From positions 1 to 23,425 of the forward strand of contig CAYZJY010000023.1 in assembly GCA_964478995.1 (NCBI GenBank): 23,425 bases of DNA, in the 5' to 3' direction. Origin of the DNA: NZWG01 sp964478995 (GTDB lineage: Bacteria > Fidelibacterota > Marinisomatia > Marinisomatales > UBA1611). Each line of letters starts with the position of its first letter. Position 1 is the first letter of the stretch. Below, one piece after another: positions 8,575 to 14,783 of this stretch. Both the position numbers and the translations under genes were made by a program. The notes beneath the pieces are model-generated. The model saw only the letters and a list, made by a program, of their open reading frames with translations, had not been told where the DNA came from and searched no databases.

Positions 8575-8581
8575 TCTCCTT
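8575..8581 (-). promoter_or_regulatory. Ribosome binding site joining the permease stop to the small membrane protein
   Basis: On the minus strand TAAAGGAG contains both the permease stop (TAA) and a strong Shine-Dalgarno sequence. Six to seven bases separate it from the ATG at 8568. This arrangement favours translational coupling. Confidence 0.7.
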
Positions 8582-10149
8582 TAGAACCCAGTCCCGCTTG
8601 GGTTGATTCCTAGTATGTTGACCCACCATAGAATAATGATCGCAGAGAGAGCGATAAGAGCTGCCGGCCAGCCTAAGGTTGCCATGCGTATGAAATCCTT
8701 TGACTCTAATTGCCCACTTGCATAGACAATTGAACTTGCGGGAGTACCGATCACAAGCCAATATGCCATTGATGTAGCTATGGCTAGACCAACACCAACA
8801 AGCACTGGATTTGTACCTGAACTAACTGCCATGTCAAGGACCACAGGTCCAATAACAGCAACTGTTGCACCAGCACTCATTAAATTTGTTAATACTGCGC
8901 CAATGAAACACATAAGAATTACTAATCCAACACCAGAGTTTAATCCCAATGGAGAAACTATCATCATTATTTGGTCAGCAAACCAACTTGAGGCACCTGT
9001 TACCTTGAAGACTGTTCCCAGACTGATGCATCCCGCATATAGAACGATGACTCCCCAACTGACCTTGTCTTCATAATCTTTCCATGAGGTTAGTCCAAAT
9101 AGCATATATAATACAGCACCAGTAACGGCTATGCCTCCAAGCCCCAAGGAGAATCCAAATAGGTCATTGACCAAAGATTTATCTGTAATCCAGAGAAACA
9201 CAACCAGTGCCATTATACCTGCAACTAACTTCTGTTGATTGGTCATGTCTCCATGCTTTTTTAGATCCTGTTTCAAAAGGCCTACAGCCTCACCCAGGTC
9301 ATCTACTTCAGGCTTAAATAGCATTGGCAATAAGAATGCCATGACAATGGACATCACAATCGTATACATGACACCCATTGAGATCCACTGCATGAAGGAA
9401 ACATCAATACCATAATCCGATAGAAATCCTATCATGAGAGCATTCCTTGCACCTCCAGTTGGGCTCATTGGTCCACCAATCATGCAACCTACTGCTATTG
9501 TAACCATAAGTAATGTACCTAGTCTAGGCGATGGCGTTGATTTATTGGTGAGGGTATAAAGTGCTAATGCTATTGGTACATACATTGCAGCGACCGCATG
9601 TTCTCCAACAAATGCAGTTGGTATAGCCGTACCTAGAAGTATGCCAATTACAATGGATCGCGTTTTAGTTCCAGCAAGATTTACTACGAGCATACCAACG
9701 CGTTTATCAAGACCATATTTAACTAAGGTCGCTCCAAGGGCTAGGGAACCTGCAATAAACCATACTGCGTCATGTGCATAGGTCAGCGCTATTGTCTTTG
9801 GAGCTGTGATACCAAAGAATAATTGGACCAACCCGATCAAAAGTGCAACTGCGGGCATAGGTACTGCCTCTGTCGCAAAGAAAACAACACAGGTTGCAAG
9901 TAGAGCAATAGTTAGTTGAATATGGGTTGCCTTCAGTGCTACATCAATTGATGGATCAGAACCAAAAATATCTTTTGCTTTTGCCAACATTGATTCTGGA
10001 GTAGGTAATAGAAGTCCAATCAAGATGAAAATTAATACACCAATCCCAAACCATTTGAAATCGGTCGTTTTGGCGAATCCGCCGCTATTATTATTATTTG
10101 AATCACTCATAAGTACGCTAAATGTGGCACAGAATATTTTTAAAATCAA
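8581..10149 (-). CDS. DASS/SLC13-family anion permease lacking canonical SNT motifs
   Basis: Polytopic inner-membrane transporter (522 residues, about 11-12 spans and re-entrant hairpins) of the divalent anion:sodium symporter type, expected to carry dicarboxylates, citrate or sulfate. The two-fold repeat is visible: each half has a hairpin followed by a Thr-Pro-like loop (IGGPMSPTGGARN near 225, VIGTPASSIVYASG near 466). The Ser-Asn-Thr hairpin motifs that help bind sodium and substrate are changed to Gly182-Glu183-His184 and Ser425-Ala426-Gly427. The start is uncertain. A TTG at 10149 has AAGGAG five bases upstream, while the first ATG, at 10110 (MSDSNNNN), has none; I give the longer form. 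The gene diverges from the NamZ-like gene and is followed by the coupled small membrane protein. Substrate and coupling ion are unknown. Confidence 0.88.
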   Translation of the reverse strand: MILKIFCATFSVLMSDSNNNNSGGFAKTTDFKWFGIGVLIFILIGLLLPTPESMLAKAKDIFGSDPSIDVALKATHIQLTIALLATCVVFFATEAVPMPAVALLIGLVQLFFGITAPKTIALTYAHDAVWFIAGSLALGATLVKYGLDKRVGMLVVNLAGTKTRSIVIGILLGTAIPTAFVGEHAVAAMYVPIALALYTLTNKSTPSPRLGTLLMVTIAVGCMIGGPMSPTGGARNALMIGFLSDYGIDVSFMQWISMGVMYTIVMSIVMAFLLPMLFKPEVDDLGEAVGLLKQDLKKHGDMTNQQKLVAGIMALVVFLWITDKSLVNDLFGFSLGLGGIAVTGAVLYMLFGLTSWKDYEDKVSWGVIVLYAGCISLGTVFKVTGASSWFADQIMMIVSPLGLNSGVGLVILMCFIGAVLTNLMSAGATVAVIGPVVLDMAVSSGTNPVLVGVGLAIATSMAYWLVIGTPASSIVYASGQLESKDFIRMATLGWPAALIALSAIIILWWVNILGINPSGTGF

Positions 10150-10154
10150 TACTG

Positions 10155-10160
10155 CTCCTT
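10155..10160 (-). promoter_or_regulatory. Ribosome binding site favouring a TTG start for the DASS permease
   Basis: AAGGAG on the minus strand lies five bases before TTG at 10149. The ATG 39 bases downstream (10110) has no such site. This decides the start if TTG is used here. Confidence 0.6.
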
Positions 10161-10215
10161 AATTTGGAGTTTTCTTTTTTGATTCCATTATCTTAACCTA
10201 ATTTTGGCTTAGACA

Positions 10216-11379
10216 ATGATCATAATCAGATTCTTATTATTTATCTTGCTGGTACCTGTTCAATCTTTTGGAGCAGATTCTTCAAAGCATCAATTTAAAT
10301 ATTCTAATGTCATCCCAGTTCCAGACCTATCTTTTTTTGATAACGTGTATACTGGACTTGATATTCTAGAGCAGATGGACTTCAAACCCTTGAAGAATAA
10401 GACCATTGCAGTATTATCAAATCATACCTCCGTTAATAGGAATGGAAAACATGTTTTAGATCTCATAAAAGAAACTGGTGATATTCAGGTGTCCTTTTTA
10501 CTGGCTTTTGAGCATGGAGTTTGGGGTATTGATGATAACCGTGCAAAGATGATTGGTAGAGAACAGGTCGACCCGCTTCATGGAGCTCCGATAATCGATC
10601 TATTCAATACCTATCTTTATCCACCGCACTGGGTAATGGATAAGGTCGATCTTATCCTTATTGATTTCCAAGATACTGGTAGCCGGTATTCAACTTATGT
10701 AGCCACAATGTCCAAGGTCTTTGAGGCTGCTTCGAATCATGAAGTACCTATTATGCTACTGGATCGTCCAAATCCCATAAGAGGCGATATCGTAGATGGG
10801 CCTGTACCTAGAACTGAATTCCAGTCCTTTGAATCATATCATTTATTTCCAATCCGTCACGGTCTTACGATTGGAGAAATTGCCATAATCATAAATGAAA
10901 TGGGTTGGACAAAAGAGTCAAAAAGAATTGAATTAAGCATCATCCCATTATCAAATTGGGATCGTGANNNNNNNNNNNNNNNNNNNNNNNNNNNNNNNNN
11001 NNNNNNNNNNNNNNNNNNNNNNNNNNNNNNNNNNNNNNNNNNNNNNNNNNNNNNNNNNNNNNNNNNNCCCAGTGGTTCGATCTATCATGAGAGAATACCA
11101 AAATTTGATGGTCAATCTTGTAGTGGTATCCAAATTACAATAAAGGATAGAGATAAATTTAGGCCACTGCCAACAGCAACTACGATCATGCTCCTCATGC
11201 AGAGGCTTCATCCTAGAGAATTCCAATGGGAAAAAGATGATTATATTGATAAATTATTTGGAACAAATGATCTAAGGATTGTTGCTGCCCAGAAAAAGCC
11301 ACCAGATCATTTACCCGCAATTTGGGCAAAGGATGTTTATAAGTTTAATGATTTTAGACAACCTTACTTGATCTATTGA
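10216..11379 (+). CDS. Secreted DUF1343 / NamZ-like exo-beta-N-acetylmuramidase, interrupted by an assembly gap
   Basis: Member of the DUF1343 family, whose Bacillus subtilis member YbbC (NamZ) removes terminal N-acetylmuramic acid from peptidoglycan glycans. Residues 1-19 form a signal peptide (FLLFILLVPVQSFGA), so it is exported. Family landmarks are GLDILEQ, LSNHTSVNRNGK, FEHGVWG (Glu99-His100, the conserved catalytic-region motif), DFQDTGSRYSTYV, LLDRPNP and IRHGLTIGE. After the gap come KFDGQSCSGIQI, DRDKFRPLPTA and a closing YLIY. A run of 100 N splits the gene. The missing part should hold the family's Pro/Gly-rich and EGTN-type region, and frame is kept on both sides, so I treat the gene as intact. 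The outer-membrane protein gene starts within the stop (TGATG). Activity on peptidoglycan is inferred from family. Confidence 0.87.
   Translation: MIIIRFLLFILLVPVQSFGADSSKHQFKYSNVIPVPDLSFFDNVYTGLDILEQMDFKPLKNKTIAVLSNHTSVNRNGKHVLDLIKETGDIQVSFLLAFEHGVWGIDDNRAKMIGREQVDPLHGAPIIDLFNTYLYPPHWVMDKVDLILIDFQDTGSRYSTYVATMSKVFEAASNHEVPIMLLDRPNPIRGDIVDGPVPRTEFQSFESYHLFPIRHGLTIGEIAIIINEMGWTKESKRIELSIIPLSNWDRXXXXXXXXXXXXXXXXXXXXXXXXXXXXXXXXXXPSGSIYHERIPKFDGQSCSGIQITIKDRDKFRPLPTATTIMLLMQRLHPREFQWEKDDYIDKLFGTNDLRIVAAQKKPPDHLPAIWAKDVYKFNDFRQPYLIY
10968..11067. other. Assembly gap of 100 N inside the NamZ-like gene
   Basis: Exactly 100 N, the usual placeholder for a gap of unknown size. Comparison with the remembered family layout suggests about 74 residues (roughly 220 bases) are really missing here. 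Confidence 0.95.
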
Positions 11380-12914
11380 TGAGATTCATCATTGCAATTT
11401 TGTGTTTTAGATCACTTTTGATCGGACAGATACTACCAACAATTCCTAATAATGTTTTTCGAATCTCAATAGGGACAGAATCGTCAGAATCCAGATGGGA
11501 CCTAAATAATAGTGAATTTTCATTGACCGGCATAGGTAGAAATTATTTTGATAATATGAGTCGCAATGATTCAGTTCGTTTCTCATCAGATCATGATCTA
11601 TATCATAATGGTACAACATACATTGATTCTGTAAATACCATTGAAGAATGGATGACAGGATTTAATGCTGCCTATGGATTTGAACTTCCTGTCTTTGGTG
11701 CGCAAAATATTGATACATCCAGAACAATGGCGCCTGAGGGACAATTTTCTGAAAAAAGAAAAAGAACAATCAATGGGAGATATGTACATCTTGACTATGG
11801 CATGTCCAATGAGATCACATTATCGGTTTCCATACCCATGCTTGACAACTATTCAATAGACCAATCATATTTTGATTATTCAATAGATAAAATAGATGGT
11901 GCGCAAATTCTTGTAGACTATCACCTAAATGCTAAACAAGAATTAAATGCATTCATCAATTCAAATAATTTCTCAAATCTACGTCGAGGCCTAAAAGACA
12001 CACTCAATTTGATATATGACATGTTTTATACCAACAACGGTCAATATTCTGTCAAATGGGCATTCCATTCTCAGGATGATCCAATAAATAACCTACTAGT
12101 GAATGATAATTTCATGCCCCCGGGTATTAATAAAGATTCTGTATCAATATCAGATCTTGTATCATACTATTATCCCCAAAAAAAGATGGGCAGAGGCATC
12201 AATGATGTCCACATTGGTGCAACAGTGCTACTTAATGGAACCCCATCTTGGGCACTGGATGGTAAGGGAGATGCAATATATGGACAATTATTTGTTACCA
12301 TACCTTATGGTCAGACCTTATCGCAATTCTTGGATGTTAGAAGAAAACAGTTTAGTGAAGCAGAGACTGGCTTAAAGGTCAGTCGATGGTCTGTTGGTAT
12401 TTTTGGAAGCAAGAGAGTTGAGTCAAAGTATTTCCGTAGAGTTTATTTTCAAGGCCAAATAGAATTTAGTACTACCACTACATTAAATACTCCGGTGGGA
12501 TTTTTTTCTGGTGGACATAGTCATCCTGACTCAATATTAGCCTTGGTCGGTAATACATATAAATATGACATGGGAACAGGCTCTGGCTTTAATGTTGGTA
12601 CTGAGATTGAACGATTTAAAAACAGATTGCGTTTAAGAGGAGAGATACAGGCTCGCTATAAGAGTAAGGACAATTATATATCAAAAAACCCACACTGGGA
12701 TCTGTGGATGGAAGAGTATTCTGGAAATTCACCATTTTATAACAAGGTTGATCTAAAGTTTGAACTTTGGTTTTTGAATTCATTATCAAAGTATCGATTT
12801 GGCCCTTTGCCATTTGATCTATGCATAGGCTATAATAAAACATTAACCGCAAATAATACATATTTTGGGTGGGATGCATATGCTGGTATCACAACATATT
12901 ACCAAGGTTGGTGA
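11379..12914 (+). CDS. Putative outer-membrane beta-barrel protein, unknown function
   Basis: No family recognised. The 511 residues start with a signal peptide (about 1-17, FIIAILCFRSLLIG), so the protein leaves the cytosol. The rest is rich in alternating polar/hydrophobic, aromatic stretches (NEITLSVSIPML, AQILVDYHL, GQLFVTIPYG, RVYFQGQIEFSTTT, RLRLRGEIQARYKS, VDLKFELWFL) and ends in an aromatic residue (GITTYYQGW), as outer-membrane barrels do. The ATG at 11379 overlaps the upstream stop by one base (TGATG), suggesting reinitiation after the NamZ-like gene. A TTG one codon earlier is less likely. The UMF1-type transporter starts seven bases downstream. Position suggests a role in passage or binding of the NamZ-like enzyme's substrate or product, but nothing in the sequence proves it. 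Confidence 0.7.
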   Translation: MRFIIAILCFRSLLIGQILPTIPNNVFRISIGTESSESRWDLNNSEFSLTGIGRNYFDNMSRNDSVRFSSDHDLYHNGTTYIDSVNTIEEWMTGFNAAYGFELPVFGAQNIDTSRTMAPEGQFSEKRKRTINGRYVHLDYGMSNEITLSVSIPMLDNYSIDQSYFDYSIDKIDGAQILVDYHLNAKQELNAFINSNNFSNLRRGLKDTLNLIYDMFYTNNGQYSVKWAFHSQDDPINNLLVNDNFMPPGINKDSVSISDLVSYYYPQKKMGRGINDVHIGATVLLNGTPSWALDGKGDAIYGQLFVTIPYGQTLSQFLDVRRKQFSEAETGLKVSRWSVGIFGSKRVESKYFRRVYFQGQIEFSTTTTLNTPVGFFSGGHSHPDSILALVGNTYKYDMGTGSGFNVGTEIERFKNRLRLRGEIQARYKSKDNYISKNPHWDLWMEEYSGNSPFYNKVDLKFELWFLNSLSKYRFGPLPFDLCIGYNKTLTANNTYFGWDAYAGITTYYQGW

Positions 12915-12921
12915 CATATAG

Positions 12922-14196
12922 ATGAATGATACGAAAAAGGTAGTATCTTGGGCTTTCTACGACTGGGCTAATTCTGCATACTCAACTACAGTAATGGCAG
13001 GCTTTTTCCCAATTTTCTTTGAAAAATTCTGGTCTAATCCAGATGATGTGATTCAGAGTACTTACCAACTAGGAATTGCTAATTCGGTTTCATCGATAAT
13101 CATAGCATTGGTCTCACCAATATTAGGAGCAATCGCTGATAGAGGCTCTGCAAAAAAGAAATTATTGATCACCTTTGCATTTCTTGGCATTGTCATGACG
13201 GGTGGCCTTTGGTTTGTGCAGCAGGGTGAGTGGAAGTTAGCGGTTTTCTTTTATGTGATCGCTACAATTGGGTTCATGGCAGGAAATATTTTCTATGATT
13301 CTCTTTTGCCATCAGTTGCTACTAGAGACAAAGTGGATTATGTGTCCTCCCTAGGATATTCTTTGGGATACCTTGGTGGTGGATTACTATTCCTAGTTAA
13401 CGTATTGATGTATTTACATCCTGATTGGTTTGGAATTTCAGATTCATCAACAGCGATCCGATTATCCTTTGTTTCTGTTGCAATATGGTGGGGAATATTC
13501 ACATTGCCTGTCATGCTCTTCTTACCAGAACCTGAAAGTGAAAATTCTGTACCATTAAGGAAGGCTGTGCGTAGTGGATTATTACAACTCAAGGAGACAT
13601 ACAATCACATTCGTGAAATGAAGGTTATCGGTACCTTTCTTATGGCATATTGGTTGTATGAGGATGGTGTCGCAACTATTGTAAGGATGGCAGTCAAAGT
13701 AGGCTCTTCAATGGGGTTTGCTGCAGGAGATCTCATAACGGCCATACTCATGGTACAGTTCATAGGTTTTCCTGCTGCGTTATTATACAATTGGTTTGGG
13801 ACTAGAGTTGGTGTTAAAAATGCTGTCCTAATAGCAATCGGTGGTTATGGAATCATAACTCTACTAGGTTACTTCATGACTGACAGGTCTCACTTTTATT
13901 TGCTTGCAGCCCTGATAGGAATCTTCCAAGGAGGTATACAAGCTCTTAGTAGAAGTCTCTTTACGAGACTTGTACCACCAAACAAGGAAGCAGAGTTTTT
14001 TGGTTTTTATAACATGCTTGGAAAGTTTGCTGCGGTTATCGGACCAGTCTTGATGGGATGGATAACTGTCACAACGGGAAATCCACGAATGGGTATTTTG
14101 TCAATTGTCGTATTATTTGTCCTTGGTGGACTCTTACTTAAAAGGGTGGATTTTGAAGAAGGAGAAAGGATCGCTAGTGAGTTTGGGGTAAAATAG
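12922..14196 (+). CDS. UMF1 / Atg22-like major facilitator transporter
   Basis: Inner-membrane MFS protein of 424 residues with about 12 hydrophobic spans. The N-terminal WAFYDWANSAYSTTV (10-24) is the hallmark of the UMF1 group related to yeast vacuolar effluxer Atg22. The MFS loop 2-3 motif is ILGAIADRGSAKKK, and the second half has FQGGIQALSRSLFTRLVPP before GFYNMLGKFAAVIGP, also typical of the group. Bacterial members have no settled substrate. The ATG starts seven bases after the outer-membrane protein gene without a clear Shine-Dalgarno sequence, so it probably belongs to the same transcript as the NamZ-like gene. That context makes a small sugar or muropeptide fragment a candidate cargo (inference). 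A structured element follows 57 bases downstream. Confidence 0.9.
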   Translation: MNDTKKVVSWAFYDWANSAYSTTVMAGFFPIFFEKFWSNPDDVIQSTYQLGIANSVSSIIIALVSPILGAIADRGSAKKKLLITFAFLGIVMTGGLWFVQQGEWKLAVFFYVIATIGFMAGNIFYDSLLPSVATRDKVDYVSSLGYSLGYLGGGLLFLVNVLMYLHPDWFGISDSSTAIRLSFVSVAIWWGIFTLPVMLFLPEPESENSVPLRKAVRSGLLQLKETYNHIREMKVIGTFLMAYWLYEDGVATIVRMAVKVGSSMGFAAGDLITAILMVQFIGFPAALLYNWFGTRVGVKNAVLIAIGGYGIITLLGYFMTDRSHFYLLAALIGIFQGGIQALSRSLFTRLVPPNKEAEFFGFYNMLGKFAAVIGPVLMGWITVTTGNPRMGILSIVVLFVLGGLLLKRVDFEEGERIASEFGVK

Positions 14197-14262
14197 ATGG
14201 CTAAACATGTTGATTTAAAAAAGTTTTGTGGTTTAATTTTTAGCAAGATTCAGCCCCGTTGA
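14197..14262 (+). CDS. Possible 21-codon leader ORF
   Basis: An ATG directly abutting the UMF1 stop opens a 21-codon frame (MAKHVDLKKFCGLIFSKIQPR). Its TGA lies inside the 5' arm of the structured element at 14253-14315. It has no ribosome site and no known relative. It could be a leader peptide read by reinitiation, or just an accident of open frame; I favour the latter. Confidence 0.15.
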   Translation: MAKHVDLKKFCGLIFSKIQPR

Positions 14263-14315
14263 TGTGGCGTGCTCTTCAGGAAAAACAGTTTTTTCCGAGG
14301 GTTCTTCGACGGGGC
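14253..14315 (+). ncRNA. Strong structured element: candidate terminator or cis-regulatory RNA
   Basis: In the 182-base space after the UMF1 gene, GCCCCGTTGA (14253-14262) pairs with TCGACGGGGC (14306-14315), ten pairs with one G-U. Inside it, GGAAAAA (14279-14285) pairs with TTTTTCC (14290-14296) around a four-base loop. CTC (14272-14274) and GAG (14297-14299) extend this inner stem past a TTCA bulge. GTTTT follows the outer stem. The bases on both sides are AT-rich, so the GC-rich arms stand out. It may simply terminate the upstream operon, but two nested helices and internal unpaired segments are more than a terminator needs, so an RNA element upstream of the thioesterase gene is possible. 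It is too short for a tRNA and matches no riboswitch I recognise. Confidence 0.5.
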
Positions 14316-14378
14316 GTTTTCAATTTTATGTCAAAATTTTGTCCAATAATCTTTCTTTAGATCAGGCCAATTAATATA

Positions 14379-14774
14379 ATGAACTCTCCAATAATTAAAT
14401 ATTCTCAGATTGTCATGCCGCAGGATGCTAATGTTCTGGGAACTCTTTTTGGAGGGCAGATGATTTCTTGGATGGACATTGCCGCAGCCAAAGCGGTCCA
14501 CAGGTTCTTAAAAGGGACACCTGCGGATGCAGCACTTACTAGGGCCATGGATGCCATAGAGTTCAAGGAACCAGTTCATGTTGGGAATTGGGTGAATTTT
14601 GAGGCCCAGATCATTGGAACAGGTCGCTCTTCGATTGACATACAAATCGATGCATACAAAGAAACAAAAAATGTTGAAAGGGTTCTGGCTTGTAAAGCAA
14701 GGTTTACGTTTGTTTCTGTAAAAAAATTACCAGATGGCACCTATGAAAAAATTGCTCACAATAAATCCACCTAG
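14379..14774 (+). CDS. Acyl-CoA thioesterase, hotdog fold (YciA/BFIT type)
   Basis: Cytosolic hydrolase of acyl-CoA thioesters (131 residues, one hotdog domain). The family block runs MPQDANVLGTLFGGQMISWMD (about 13-33; compare MPADTN-GD-FGGW--SQMD in YciA): the Asn/Gly turn followed by the central hotdog helix. The strands RAMDAIEFKEPVHVGNWVNFEAQII and VLACKARFTFVSV complete the fold. Members form hexamers and act on a broad range of acyl-CoAs; the preferred chain here is unknown. The ATG has no clear ribosome site. The acetyl-CoA synthetase gene starts nine bases after the stop, and the two may balance CoA and acyl pools together. Expression may be affected by the structured element just upstream. 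Confidence 0.9.
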   Translation: MNSPIIKYSQIVMPQDANVLGTLFGGQMISWMDIAAAKAVHRFLKGTPADAALTRAMDAIEFKEPVHVGNWVNFEAQIIGTGRSSIDIQIDAYKETKNVERVLACKARFTFVSVKKLPDGTYEKIAHNKST

Positions 14775-14776
14775 GA
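14773..14776 (+). promoter_or_regulatory. Ribosome binding site supporting a TTG start for acs
   Basis: AGGA overlaps the thioesterase stop (TAG) and lies seven bases before TTG at 14784. The first downstream ATG would delete the conserved N-terminal stretch of the enzyme. Confidence 0.6.
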
Positions 14777-14783
14777 TATTAGA

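Noticed and set aside
10155..10169. Inverted repeat CTCC...GGAG in the spacer before the NamZ-like gene as a regulatory hairpin
   Set aside because: Four-base arms only, and one arm is explained by the ribosome site of the divergent permease gene.
14253..14315. tRNA gene, because seven-pair arms GCCCCGT/ACGGGGC look like an acceptor stem
   Set aside because: Only 63 bases long, no proper D, anticodon or T arms, and no CCA end.
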